Position numbers and translations under genes: made by a program. The notes beneath the pieces are model-generated. The model worked only from the letters and a program-made list of their open reading frames with translations, made no database searches and was not told the origin of the DNA. A stretch of 64,000 bases of DNA, from NCBI RefSeq assembly GCF_900177515.1, contig NZ_FXAK01000002.1:1-64000 (forward strand), read 5' to 3'. The DNA is from Azospirillum oryzae (lineage in GTDB: Bacteria; Pseudomonadota; Alphaproteobacteria; Azospirillales; Azospirillaceae). Below, piece after piece: positions 1-7,778 of the stretch; position 1 is the stretch's first letter, and every line of letters starts with the position of its first letter.

Positions 1-136
1 TCTTTATTTGATCGGTGTCAAGAGCATAGAAGTCGATAGGCCGCAAGGCTGACCGGACTTGCGTTTGATACTTTGGCAAGGCGCCCTTTGTTCGGATCGG
101 AGGATTGGCGGTCTGCGAAAGGTGCGATTCGAACCG

Positions 137-170
137 CGGGGCGGAACGGCCGGAAAGCCGCACCGCCCCG
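137..170 (-). terminator. GC hairpin downstream of pyk
   Basis: An 8-bp perfect stem (CGGGGCGG at 137-144 with CCGCCCCG at 163-170) holds a smaller inner GGC/GCC stem. It lies about 20 bases past the pyk stop. No T-run follows on the minus strand, so it is at best an atypical rho-independent terminator or an mRNA-stabilising hairpin. Nothing else is recognisable in bases 1-189. Confidence 0.35.
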
Positions 171-189
171 GTCGGACTTGCCCCCCGAC

Positions 190-1704
190 TCAGGCGTCGG
201 CGAAGGCCATCGGCTGGCGGGCCCGGACCTTCTGTTCACGCGCCTCCTGGTCCCGCTCCGGACGGCTCGGCGGCTCGACCCAGGCGATGCGCAGGACGTT
301 GGTCGATCCCGGCATGCCGAAGGGCACGCCGGCGGTGATGACCAGCCGCTGGCCTTCCTCGGCCAACCCGTGGACATAGGCCAGCCGGGCCGCCTTGTGC
401 ACCATGTCGGAGAAGCTCTGCACATCCTCCGTCAGCACCGCATGGACGCCATAGGCCAGCACCATCCGCCGCGCGATGGCGGCGCTCTCGGTCAGGCAGA
501 GGATCGGCACCTCCGGCCGCTCGCGCGCCGCCCGCAGCGTGGTGGAGCCGCTGGTGGTGTAGGTGGCGATGGCCGCCGCCTTCACCGTATGGGCGACCTG
601 CCGGGCGGCGGCGGTGATGGCGTCCGATTCCGTCTGTTCCGGATCGGCATGCTGGGCATCCATCAGCCCACGGTACAGCGGATCGCCTTCCACCCGCCGC
701 GCGATGCGGTCCATGATCGACACCGCTTCCACCGGATACTCGCCCGACGCGGTCTCCGCCGACAACATGACGGCATCGGCGCCGTCGAACACCGCGGTGG
801 CGACGTCGGACGCCTCGGCCCGCGTCGGGGCGGGGGCGGAGATCATCGATTCCAGCATCTGGGTGGCGACGATCACCGGCTTGCCGGCCAGACGGGCGGC
901 GCGGATGATGCGCTTCTGGATGGAGGGCACATCCTCCGGCGGCATCTCCACGCCCAGGTCACCGCGCGCCACCATGACGCCGTCCGACATCTCGACGATG
1001 CGGTCCAGATGCTGGATCGCCTGCGGCTTCTCCAGCTTCGACAGCAGTGCGGCGCGGCCGGCGATCAGCTTGCGCGCCTCCGCCACGTCCTCCGGCCGCT
1101 GGACGAAGCTCAGCGCCACCCAGTCCACGCCCTGGTCGAGCGCGAAGTCCAGATCGGCGCGGTCCTTGGGTGTCAGCGGCGACAGCGGCAGCATCACGCC
1201 GGGAACATTGACGCCCTTGCGGTCCGACAGCTTGGTGCCGGACACCACCACGGTCTCGGCGTAATCGGCGCCGCAGGCGGTCACCCGCAGCCGCACCTTG
1301 CCGTCGTCCAGCAACAGTTCGGCGTCCGGCACCAGGGCGGCGAAGATCTCCGGATGGGGCATGCCGACGCGACGGGAATCACCCGGCTCCGCCAGCAGGT
1401 CGAGGCAGAAGGACTGGCCGGCGGTCAGCGTCACCGGCCCGTCGGCGAAGCGGCCCAGCCGCAGCTTCGGCCCCTGCAGGTCGGCCATGATGGCGATGGG
1501 GCGGCCGGTCTCCTCCTCCAGCGCGCGGATGGCGCGGACGCGCTCGCCATGGTCCTGGTGGCTGCCGTGGCTGAAATTCAGGCGGAAGACGTCGACGCCG
1601 GCCTCGAACAGACGGCGGATCATCTCGGGCGAAGAGGAGGACGGACCCAGCGTGGCGACGACTTTCGTCTGCCGGTAACGGCGGATCGGCTTGGCGGTGT
1701 TCAT
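190..1704 (-). CDS. pyk: pyruvate kinase
   Basis: Converts phosphoenolpyruvate and ADP to pyruvate and ATP in the last step of glycolysis, in the cytosol. The 504-residue product starts with the family N-terminus (RRYRQTKVVATLGP), followed by the substrate-site segments NFSHGSHQDH, KLEKPQAI, MVARGDLGVE, ATQMLESM and MLSAETASGEYP, then a C-terminal allosteric domain. An ATG at 1704 is chosen because the homologous N-terminus begins there; the open frame extends 31 codons further up, into the galM 3' end. It has a roughly 30-residue charged C-terminal tail beyond the usual end. It lies 50 bases after galM on the same strand, so the two are probably co-transcribed as a sugar-catabolism unit. Confidence 0.95.
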   Translation of the reverse strand: MNTAKPIRRYRQTKVVATLGPSSSSPEMIRRLFEAGVDVFRLNFSHGSHQDHGERVRAIRALEEETGRPIAIMADLQGPKLRLGRFADGPVTLTAGQSFCLDLLAEPGDSRRVGMPHPEIFAALVPDAELLLDDGKVRLRVTACGADYAETVVVSGTKLSDRKGVNVPGVMLPLSPLTPKDRADLDFALDQGVDWVALSFVQRPEDVAEARKLIAGRAALLSKLEKPQAIQHLDRIVEMSDGVMVARGDLGVEMPPEDVPSIQKRIIRAARLAGKPVIVATQMLESMISAPAPTRAEASDVATAVFDGADAVMLSAETASGEYPVEAVSIMDRIARRVEGDPLYRGLMDAQHADPEQTESDAITAAARQVAHTVKAAAIATYTTSGSTTLRAARERPEVPILCLTESAAIARRMVLAYGVHAVLTEDVQSFSDMVHKAARLAYVHGLAEEGQRLVITAGVPFGMPGSTNVLRIAWVEPPSRPERDQEAREQKVRARQPMAFADA

Positions 1705-1754
1705 GGCGATGGGGACTCCGAGGGGAGGGTGGGGGCGGGCGGTATGGCGCCGCC

Positions 1755-2840
1755 TCAGGCGACCCCGAACCGGTAGACGATGGACCCGGCGGTCCATTGG
1801 CCGGGACGCAGCACCGTCGACGGGAAGGACGGCCAGAAGGAGGAGAGGTTGACGGCGTTGGGGAATTTCGACGGCTCGGCGCAGAAGGCGCTGTGCTTCG
1901 TGTAGAGGACGCCGCCCTTGCCGACATCCCGCGGGGCTTTGCCCGCGAGGAAATTGCCGGTGTAGAGCTGCAGGCCGGGTTCGGTGGACAGCACCTCCAG
2001 CGTCCGGCCGCTGCCGGGATGCAGGAAGCGGGCATGAAGCACGGGCGCCGGCCCATTTGCCGGCCGGTCGATCACGTAATGCAGGTCATAGCCCTTGCCG
2101 AGCGCCAGCATGCGGTCGTCGGCGTCGATGCGGGCGCCCAGGGCCGTGGGCGTGCGGAAGTCGTGCGGCGTGCCGGCGACGTCCACCATCTCCCCCGTCG
2201 GCACCGCGCTGTCGCTCAGCGCCAGATAACGCCCGGCATGAACGGTGGCGACATGGTCGAGGATCGACGATCCCGGATCGCCCGACAGGTTGAAGAAGGT
2301 GTGGTCGGTGAAGTTGGCGATGGTCGTCTTGTCGGCCGCCACCGCGGTCCAGGCGATGGTCAGGGCATTGTCGTCGCCGACCGTATAGACCAGCCGCAAG
2401 GGCAGGGTGCCGGGAAAACCCTCCTCGCCGTCCTGGAAGACATAGGTCAGCTCCAGGCTGGCCTCGTCCAGTTGCCGGGCGTCGAAGACGCGGAAGCGCG
2501 ACCCGCGCTGGCCGCCATGCAGGGTGTTGGGCGGGCTGTTCACCGCCGCCTGATGGGCGACGCCGTCCAGCGTGAAGCGCCCGTCGGGGATGCGCCCGCA
2601 ATAGCGCCCGATGAAGGAGCCCATGGACGCCTGCCCGCCCATCGCCCCCTCGATCCCGTCATAGCCCTGGACGACATCGCCCAGGACACCGTCGCGGTCG
2701 GGGACCAGGACCTGCTCGATCTTGGCGCCGTAATTGGTGATGCGCACCACCATGCCGCGGCGGTTGCGCAGGGTGAACAGATCCACCGGCTTGCCGTCGA
2801 TGGTGGCGGAGAAATTCTCACGCTTGAGGTCGGTTGCCAT
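1755..2840 (-). CDS. galM: aldose 1-epimerase (mutarotase)
   Basis: Interconverts alpha and beta anomers of aldoses such as glucose and galactose in the cytosol. The 361-aa length is typical. Landmarks are NYGA near residue 36, NTLHGG (105-110), the catalytic His in DHTFFNLSG (His180), and the catalytic Glu in STEPGLQLYTGN (Glu287). The usual GYDH motif reads GYDLHY here, a mild deviation at the substrate-binding loop. It lies upstream of pyk on the same strand. A strong-looking promoter about 140 bases upstream (2978-3007) probably drives a small ORF, galM and pyk together. Confidence 0.92.
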   Translation of the reverse strand: MATDLKRENFSATIDGKPVDLFTLRNRRGMVVRITNYGAKIEQVLVPDRDGVLGDVVQGYDGIEGAMGGQASMGSFIGRYCGRIPDGRFTLDGVAHQAAVNSPPNTLHGGQRGSRFRVFDARQLDEASLELTYVFQDGEEGFPGTLPLRLVYTVGDDNALTIAWTAVAADKTTIANFTDHTFFNLSGDPGSSILDHVATVHAGRYLALSDSAVPTGEMVDVAGTPHDFRTPTALGARIDADDRMLALGKGYDLHYVIDRPANGPAPVLHARFLHPGSGRTLEVLSTEPGLQLYTGNFLAGKAPRDVGKGGVLYTKHSAFCAEPSKFPNAVNLSSFWPSFPSTVLRPGQWTAGSIVYRFGVA

Positions 2841-2865
2841 GGTGCAGGCATCCCTGTGGAAGAGG

Positions 2866-2946
2866 TTAATAGAAACCGAGAAGCAGCAGCCCCAGAACCA
2901 TCACCACGCGCAGGAGCAGTGCCGTCTCCAATGGGTCGGCGGTCAT
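2866..2946 (-). CDS. 26-aa hydrophobic small protein, hypothetical
   Basis: A 27-codon frame not reported by length-limited gene finders. It translates to MTADPLETALLLRVVMVLGL followed by LLLGFY, a short polar N-terminus and one predicted membrane helix (about residues 9-25). A GGTGAGG sequence sits about 8 bases before the ATG. A sigma-70-like promoter lies immediately upstream, with its expected start some 20 bases before the ATG, so this would be the first ORF of the galM-pyk transcript, 25 bases before galM. It resembles single-helix small membrane proteins in general form, but I do not recognise a family. It could be fortuitous. Confidence 0.45.
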   Translation of the reverse strand: MTADPLETALLLRVVMVLGLLLLGFY

Positions 2947-2977
2947 GACGGGGCCTCACCGGATGGATCGTGGCTGT

Positions 2978-3007
2978 ATTATACTAATATATTAGAGCGG
3001 AAGGCAA
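2978..3007 (-). promoter_or_regulatory. sigma-70-type promoter with embedded palindrome
   Basis: On the minus strand, TTGCCT (3007-3002) and a perfect TATAAT (2983-2978) are separated by 18 bases. The spacer contains a perfect 12-bp palindrome, CTAATATATTAG (2984-2995). This AT-rich patch stands out in a GC-rich region. The arrangement suits control of the small ORF, galM and pyk by a dimeric repressor binding between the -35 and -10. The regulator is not identifiable here. Confidence 0.6.
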
Positions 3008-3172
3008 ACCGCATCCGCACCCCGTACCCCCGCCGGACAGTTTGCCGCAGGCCGGGGACGCCGTGCATGGTCGGGAGACGCCGACGCCCCCCGGCCGTCA
3101 TTCCCAGCAGGGTGGAAATGGCGGCGGAGGGGCGTTGGCCGGGTTCCTGCCGGTGTTATTGTCTGGTTGTGG

Positions 3173-3544
3173 TTACTTGGTCTTGGCCGGCGTCCAGGCG
3201 CCCCATTCCTCGGGCGTCAGCTTGCCGTCCTTGTTCTTGTCGAACCGGGCGAACCGGGCGCCGCGGCGATCCTTGGCGAGGTCGGTCATCGAACCGGGTC
3301 CGCCCCGCGGCGCATCGACGAACTCCGTCCGGCTGATGGCGCCGTCCTTGTCGGCATCGAGCTGGTCGAACATCTGCTGGTGCATCGCACCGGTGCCGCC
3401 CATGCCTTTCCCCGGCCCCATGCCCTGGCCCATTCCTTGGCCGCCCATGCCCTGACCCATGCCGGGACCCGCCCCGGTCTGGGCGAGAGCGGAGCCGGCA
3501 ACCAGCAGCCCGGTGCATAGCGCGGCAATGAGGAAGCGTTTCAT
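3173..3544 (-). CDS. secreted EF-hand calcium-binding protein
   Basis: A 123-aa protein with a Sec-type signal peptide (cleavage near the AQ at 21-22), a Gly/Met-rich linker made of GMGQ/GMGP repeats (about 24-52), and two canonical EF-hand loops. The loops are at 63-74 (DADKDGAISRTE) and 102-113 (DKNKDGKLTPEE), both with acidic residues at the first, third, fifth and twelfth positions or acceptable substitutes. It probably binds calcium in the periplasm. A GGGAGG ribosome site precedes the ATG. The partner or process it serves is unknown. Confidence 0.85.
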   Translation of the reverse strand: MKRFLIAALCTGLLVAGSALAQTGAGPGMGQGMGGQGMGQGMGPGKGMGGTGAMHQQMFDQLDADKDGAISRTEFVDAPRGGPGSMTDLAKDRRGARFARFDKNKDGKLTPEEWGAWTPAKTK

Positions 3545-3773
3545 CGGAACCTCCCGTCGAAAATCAGCACCCCCGCTGCGATATTAGGCCCCACTGATAG
3601 AAGGGCGACCGCGCCAGCTTGTCGCAGACCCGGACTCGGCGCGACCTGCGATCTGGAATGCGCCCAACACGCAGCGCAACCTCTTGCGCCATCCCGATTC
3701 CGTGGCGCCGCGCTGTGGACCGACGCATGGCCGCGATGTCCCCGGCGCAAGGCCGCGCCCGGCTGTGACGCCA

Positions 3774-4048
3774 TGCCCTACCGCCCGGCAATTGCCGACG
3801 GCACGGCGCTGACATTAGAATACACTCATGCACTGTCGCTGCCGGTGATGATCATCCTGCGCAAGGTGCTGACCGTCCGCCTGATCGCCCTGTTCACCGG
3901 GGTGCTGGGCCCCGGCTGCAAGCGGTGCCAGACGACGGCGGACATGGTCCTGGCCGAGGCCGACCGCCTCGGCGGGCCGGTCCGGATCGACAAGATCACC
4001 GACTAGGCGGCGATCGCCGGCTATGGCGTGCTGTCGACGGCCGGCTAA
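3774..4048 (+). pseudogene. relic: permease C-terminus fused to small thioredoxin-like protein, with stop
   Basis: The frame opens at 3774. From about 3830 it reads SLPVMIILRKVLTVRLIALF, which matches the last helix region of the ArsP/YraQ-type putative permeases. It then continues without a break into VLGPGCKRCQTTADMV, the redox-active CxxC start of the small thioredoxin-like protein commonly encoded next to such permeases. After KITD an in-frame TAG (4004-4006) interrupts the gene. The following 13 codons still read AAIAGYGVLSTAG, the normal continuation of that family, before a TAA at 4046-4048. The end of the thioredoxin fold is missing. The best reading is a deletion that joined two neighbouring genes, followed by decay. 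The first 19 codons match nothing I recognise. Confidence 0.75.
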
Positions 4049-4060
4049 GCCGTACGCCCG

Positions 4061-5416
4061 TCACGCCGCCGGAAGCCGCAGCGTCGCCCGCAGCCCGCCC
4101 AGCGGCGATGCGCCGAGTTGGATGTCGCCGCCATAGAGCCGCGCCACATCCCGCACCACCGCAAGGCCGAGCCCCGTCCCCGGCGTGCTCTCGTCCAGCC
4201 GCACCCCTGGCTCCAGCGCCGCCTCGCGGCAGTCGTCGGGCAGGCCGGGGCCGTCGTCGTCCAGCGTGACGGACAGCATGCCGCCGTCTTCCTTCCGGCC
4301 CGTCACCTCGACCCGCCCGCGCGCCCATTTGCAGGCATTGTCCAGCAGATTGCCCAGCATCTCGTCCAGGTCCTCGCGCTCGCCGGCGAACAGCAGCCCG
4401 TCGGCGGCATCGACGCGGATGTCCAGCGCCTTGGCGGCGTGCAGCTTGCGCATCACCCGCGCCAATGCGGCGACGCAGTCCGGCACCGGCGTGCTGATGC
4501 CCGGCACGCCGCGGGCGGCGGCGGCGCGGGCGCGGGCCATGTGATGATCGACATGCCGGCGCATCAGCTCCACCTGCCGGACCATCGCCGCCCCCACCGC
4601 GCGCGCGTTGCGCTCGTCCAGCGTGGCGGCCTCGTTCGCCAGCACGGCGAGGTTGGTCTTCAGCGCATGGGCCAGATTTCCGGCCTGCAGCCGCCCGCGC
4701 CCGACGATTTCCTCCGCATGGGCCAGCAGCGCGTTCAGATCCTCCACCAGCGGCCGGACTTCCGTCGGCATCGCCACGTCGAAGCGTTTCTTCCGCCCGG
4801 CCCGCACATCGGCCAACGCGCCGCGCAGGCGGGACAGCGGCCTCAACCCGATCTGAACCTGGATCAGCGCCGCGGCGATCAGCGCCGTCGCCAGCACCGC
4901 CAGCGACAGCGCCAGCGTGGCGTTGAAGGCGCGGGTGACGCCGGCCAGTTCGGCCCGGTCGGCGGCCACGGCGATGCGGATCGGCTCCGCCCGCTCAGGC
5001 AGCAGGACGAAGCGCTCCAGCACGAACAGCGACTGGTTCGCCGGTCCCGCCGCGTCGTGCCGGTGCAGCGACCCGTCCTCCCCCCGGTCGTCGGGCAGGT
5101 TCAGCACGCTGTCCCACAGCGAGCGCGAGCGCAGCGGCTCATCCCCGCTCTCCCCCACCTGCCAGTATAATCCCGACAGCGGCCGGCGGAAGCGCGGGTC
5201 GCTCAAGGGCTGGCGCAGCGCCGGCCTGCCGTCCGGCCCGATCTCCAGCACCGCCGCCAGCTGTTCCAGATGATTGGTCAGTTCCGCCTCGAAGCGCTGG
5301 CGGACATGGGTCTGGAACAGGTCGGCGATGATCCAGCCCGCCAGCATCAGCGCCAGCGCCACCCACACGGCCGCGCCGGCCAGCAGCCGGAAGCGCAGCG
5401 ACTCCGTCCATCTCAT
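4061..5416 (-). CDS. sensor histidine kinase (PhoQ/QseC-like two-component sensor)
   Basis: Inner-membrane sensor of 451 aa. It has TM1 at about 9-31, a periplasmic region of about 130 residues, TM2 at about 166-188, a HAMP linker, and the phospho-acceptor His250 in NLAHALKTNL (the usual Pro after the Thr is Asn). The ATP domain shows LGNLLDNACKW, DDDGPGLP and GTGLGLAV. The HALKT-type H-box resembles PhoQ-type kinases. It begins 22 bases after the response regulator gene and forms an operon PepSY protein - regulator - kinase. The stimulus is not evident from the sequence. The PepSY protein and the divergent cytochrome genes suggest envelope or redox signals. Confidence 0.9.
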   Translation of the reverse strand: MRWTESLRFRLLAGAAVWVALALMLAGWIIADLFQTHVRQRFEAELTNHLEQLAAVLEIGPDGRPALRQPLSDPRFRRPLSGLYWQVGESGDEPLRSRSLWDSVLNLPDDRGEDGSLHRHDAAGPANQSLFVLERFVLLPERAEPIRIAVAADRAELAGVTRAFNATLALSLAVLATALIAAALIQVQIGLRPLSRLRGALADVRAGRKKRFDVAMPTEVRPLVEDLNALLAHAEEIVGRGRLQAGNLAHALKTNLAVLANEAATLDERNARAVGAAMVRQVELMRRHVDHHMARARAAAARGVPGISTPVPDCVAALARVMRKLHAAKALDIRVDAADGLLFAGEREDLDEMLGNLLDNACKWARGRVEVTGRKEDGGMLSVTLDDDGPGLPDDCREAALEPGVRLDESTPGTGLGLAVVRDVARLYGGDIQLGASPLGGLRATLRLPAA

Positions 5417-5438
5417 GGCCAGTTCCTATGCCCCGTCC

Positions 5439-6098
5439 TTACGGCTCGTCCGCCCGGTATCCCAGCCCGCGCACCGTTTTGATGACGTCCACCCCCAGCT
5501 TGCGGCGCAGGCGGCCGACGAAGACTTCGATGGTGTTGGAATCGCGGTCGAAATCCTGGGCATAGACATGCTCGATCAGTTCGGTGCGCGACACCACCTG
5601 CCCCTTCCGGTGCATCAGGTAGGACAGCACCCGGTATTCGAAGGCGGTCAGCTCGACCGGCTCGCCATCCACCGTGACCCGTCCGCTGCGGGTGTCGAGC
5701 ACCACCCCGCCGCAGGCGATCTCGGCGGTGGCGTGGCCCTTGGCGCGGCGGATCAGCGCGCGGACGCGGGCCAGCAGCTCCTCCATGCTGAAGGGCTTCG
5801 CCAGATAATCGTCGGCGCCGGCGTCGATGCCCTGCACCTTCTCGTTCCAGGCGTCGCGCGCGGTCAGGATCAGCACCGGCACGGCCATGCCCGCCCGCCG
5901 CCACGAGCGCAGCACCGTCAGCCCGTCGATCTTCGGCAGCCCCAGATCCAGGATCACCGCGTCATAGGGCTCGGTCTCGCCCAGAAAGCGGCCCTCCTCG
6001 CCGTCCCCGGCGGTATCGACGGCATAGCCTTCGCCCTCCAGCCGCTGTTTCAGCTGCCGGGCCAGTTCCGGCGTGTCCTCCACCACCAGCACGCGCAT
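5439..6098 (-). CDS. OmpR-family response regulator
   Basis: A 219-aa DNA-binding regulator. The receiver has the acidic pair in VVEDTPE, Asp51 (VILDLGLPKIDG) as phosphorylation site, Thr79 and Lys101 (YLAKPF). A winged-helix domain of Trans_reg_C type follows, with LTAFEYRVLSYLM and VGRLRRKLG. The ATG at 6098 is preceded by GGGAGGTGAGG, a nearly ideal ribosome site, and only 4 bases separate it from the stop of the PepSY gene, so translation is probably coupled. The frame extends upstream, but those residues do not look like receiver sequence. Its likely targets are the repeated boxes in the divergent intergenic region (6513-6603). Confidence 0.93.
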   Translation of the reverse strand: MRVLVVEDTPELARQLKQRLEGEGYAVDTAGDGEEGRFLGETEPYDAVILDLGLPKIDGLTVLRSWRRAGMAVPVLILTARDAWNEKVQGIDAGADDYLAKPFSMEELLARVRALIRRAKGHATAEIACGGVVLDTRSGRVTVDGEPVELTAFEYRVLSYLMHRKGQVVSRTELIEHVYAQDFDRDSNTIEVFVGRLRRKLGVDVIKTVRGLGYRADEP

Positions 6099-6102
6099 GG
6101 CC

Positions 6103-6441
6103 TCACCTCCCGTCGCCGTGGGACCGGTGGCGGCCTCTGGTCCGCAGCAGCTCGCCGGTGGCGGCGTCATAGTCCAGCTTCAGGATCCGGCCGTCCGGCG
6201 CGATCAGCTTCAGCTCATAGCGGAAGCCGTCCTCCTCATCCTCCAGATCGACGTCGAGCACGTCGCCGCCGAACCGTTGCCTGGCGCTTTCGACGATCCG
6301 CTCCAGCGGCAGGATTCGCCCCTCCCGCAGCGCGCTGCGGGCACGCTCGTGGTCGTCGCCGGCATGGGCGCCAGCATGGATGCCCGGCCCTGCTGCGAAC
6401 AGCAGGATGGGGAGAAGGAGCAATGCGGGACCGGTCCTCAT
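6103..6441 (-). CDS. PepSY-domain periplasmic protein
   Basis: A 112-aa protein with an N-terminal hydrophobic signal segment (RTGPALLLLPILLFAAG) and one PepSY-like module. The module runs from ARSALREGRILPLERIVESA to the terminal LDYDAATGELL, which is characteristic of the family. PepSY domains are found beside two-component systems and are proposed to modulate proteases or sensors in the periplasm. The ATG at 6441 has GAGAGGT upstream. It is the first gene of the minus-strand operon with the regulator and kinase. His-rich (HAGAHAGDDH) and Arg/His-rich ends may bind metal; that is inference. Confidence 0.85.
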   Translation of the reverse strand: MRTGPALLLLPILLFAAGPGIHAGAHAGDDHERARSALREGRILPLERIVESARQRFGGDVLDVDLEDEEDGFRYELKLIAPDGRILKLDYDAATGELLRTRGRHRSHGDGR

Positions 6442-6512
6442 GATCGACCTCTCTGCCTGGAACAGCATCGCGCACCGGGGCTGCGCGATCGAACCAGCAT
6501 ATCGTCGCATCC

Positions 6513-6603
6513 CTGAACCGCCGCTGAATGGCCCCCGAATCGCAGCTAACCGCCGTTTTTCATCCTGAACGGCGGATGAACGGCCCGTTCAGGCTCGGCT
6601 CAG
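6513..6603. promoter_or_regulatory. three OmpR/PmrA-type direct-repeat boxes in a divergent intergenic region
   Basis: The 228-base gap between the PepSY operon (minus) and the OB-fold/cytochrome operon (plus) contains three boxes with the same form: two hexamers in direct repeat with an 11-bp period. Box 1 is CTGAAC-N5-CTGAAT (6513-6529), box 2 is CTGAAC-N5-ATGAAC (6565-6581), and box 3, on the opposite strand, is CTGAGC-N5-CTGAAC (6603-6587). This is the geometry used by PmrA/QseB-class regulators (YTTAAK-N5-YTTAAK). The neighbouring regulator is the obvious candidate to bind them. Confidence 0.6.
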
Positions 6604-6669
6604 GCTGGCTGGGGCAGAGTGCGCTTCATCGGGCGCTTTGACGCTCACCCCCGCACCACAGGTGATGCC

Positions 6670-7074
6670 ATGCTGAAAGCCGCTACCCTCGCCACCCTTC
6701 TGACCGCGACCCTCGCGACCGCCGCTTTGGCCGGCGACCATCACCGCGGCGCGGCAATCCAGCCGACCAGCCCGCAGCCGATCGCCGACGTGGTGAAGGC
6801 CGGCGGCGGCACCGTGACCGGCATCGTGGAGAAGGTCGCGGCGAACTGGTTCGTCATGACCGACGGCAGCGACCGCATCGACGTCGCCAGCCGCGGCTTC
6901 CTTCCCGACGGCATCCGGACCGGCGACCAGATCACCGTCGTCGGCGGCGTCCGCCAGGGCGCGATCCAGGCCGGCCAGATCATCCGCCAGGACGGCACCG
7001 CCTTCGGCCGCGACGCCATGGGCAAGCATGAAGGCCGCCGCCACGGCCATGACGACGACCGCGACGACGACTGA
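6670..7074 (+). CDS. periplasmic OB-fold-like protein, hypothetical
   Basis: A 134-aa product with a signal peptide ending near ALAGDHH. A core of about 65 residues (GTVTGIVEKVAANWFVMTDG, then RIDVASRGFLPDGIRTGDQI) resembles small bacterial OB-fold domains of the NirD/YgiW/BOF kind. The tail is very rich in His and Asp (HEGRRHGHDDDRDDD), which suggests metal binding. The ATG at 6670 is chosen over an upstream one at 6619 because it gives a signal peptide and follows AGGTGATG. It is the first gene of the operon leading to the cytochrome genes. Function is unknown; a role in a periplasmic redox chain is inferred from context only. Confidence 0.7.
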   Translation: MLKAATLATLLTATLATAALAGDHHRGAAIQPTSPQPIADVVKAGGGTVTGIVEKVAANWFVMTDGSDRIDVASRGFLPDGIRTGDQITVVGGVRQGAIQAGQIIRQDGTAFGRDAMGKHEGRRHGHDDDRDDD

Positions 7075-7087
7075 CCGGAGCCGCGCC

Positions 7088-7216
7088 ATGCTGAAGAAGA
7101 TGATCCTTCACACCCTGCTGATGGCGGCCGTCGTCGGCGCCCTCGCCACCGCCTATCAGGCCAGGGGCGCCGGTATCGCCACACTGCTGACCGCTGGCCT
7201 TACTCACGACGACTGA
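7088..7216 (+). CDS. 42-aa membrane peptide, hypothetical
   Basis: Starts at ATG 7088 with GGAG 9 bases upstream and lies 13 bases after the OB-fold gene, so it is probably translated from the same mRNA. It reads MLKKMILHTLLMAAVVGALA, then a short polar tail ending LTHDD. One hydrophobic segment (about 5-21) is predicted. I recognise no family. Its position directly before cytochrome b561 suggests a small accessory subunit, but that is inference. Confidence 0.55.
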   Translation: MLKKMILHTLLMAAVVGALATAYQARGAGIATLLTAGLTHDD

Positions 7217-7241
7217 CCCGCCCCAGGAGAGGGAGATCATC

Positions 7242-7778
7242 ATGTCCGCCCGCAAGCCTTCCGCCGCCGAGATGACCGCCCTGCTGGCCTTCCACGCCAT
7301 CGTCTCGGGCGCCTTCATCGTCGCCTATCTCACCGGCGACGAGGACACCTACGGCATGCACGTCTTCTCCGGCTATGCCGTCCTCAGCGCCATCGGCCTG
7401 CGCGTGGCGGCGGGGGCGCTGGCCCCGGCGGGAAGCCCGCTGCGCCTGCCCCGGCCCTCGGTGGCGGCGGTCGCCGGATGGCTCCGCCGTCTGTTCACCG
7501 GCGATGCGAAGGCGCGGGCGGAGCGCAGCCCGCTGACCGCCTGGATGGCCGCCGCCCTGCTGGTCGGCGTCGGGATCGCGGCGGCGACCGGTGCCGTCGC
7601 CGACTTCTTCGTGCAGGTCGAACATCTGCACAAGGAGATCGCCGAGGCCTCCCTCTTCCTCATCCTTGCGCACATCGCCCTGGTCTTCGCACTGCACGGC
7701 CTGAAGCGGATGCCCTCCGGCATCGTCTCCCGCTGCACCGCCTGGCTGTCCAACCTTTCCAACCGGGTGATCCCATGA
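7242..7778 (+). CDS. cytochrome b561-family membrane protein of the SHP/DHC module
   Basis: A 178-aa integral membrane protein with four hydrophobic helices and paired histidines placed for heme b ligation: His18 and His40 in the first two helices, and His128/130, His144 and His152 in the last ones. It resembles the cytochrome b561/Ni-Fe-hydrogenase cytochrome b fold. It is followed with an ATGA overlap by a monoheme and then a diheme cytochrome c. The trio matches the b-type cytochrome, SHP and DHC set described in Rhodobacter sphaeroides, where electrons pass from the quinone pool through DHC to SHP. CAGGAGAGGGAG precedes the ATG. Confidence 0.85.
   Translation: MSARKPSAAEMTALLAFHAIVSGAFIVAYLTGDEDTYGMHVFSGYAVLSAIGLRVAAGALAPAGSPLRLPRPSVAAVAGWLRRLFTGDAKARAERSPLTAWMAAALLVGVGIAAATGAVADFFVQVEHLHKEIAEASLFLILAHIALVFALHGLKRMPSGIVSRCTAWLSNLSNRVIP

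Noticed and set aside
110..140. GGTTCGAATCGCACC on the minus strand, similar to a tRNA T-arm
   Set aside because: The stem around the TTCGAAT loop does not pair over five bases, and no acceptor, D or anticodon arm can be drawn around it.
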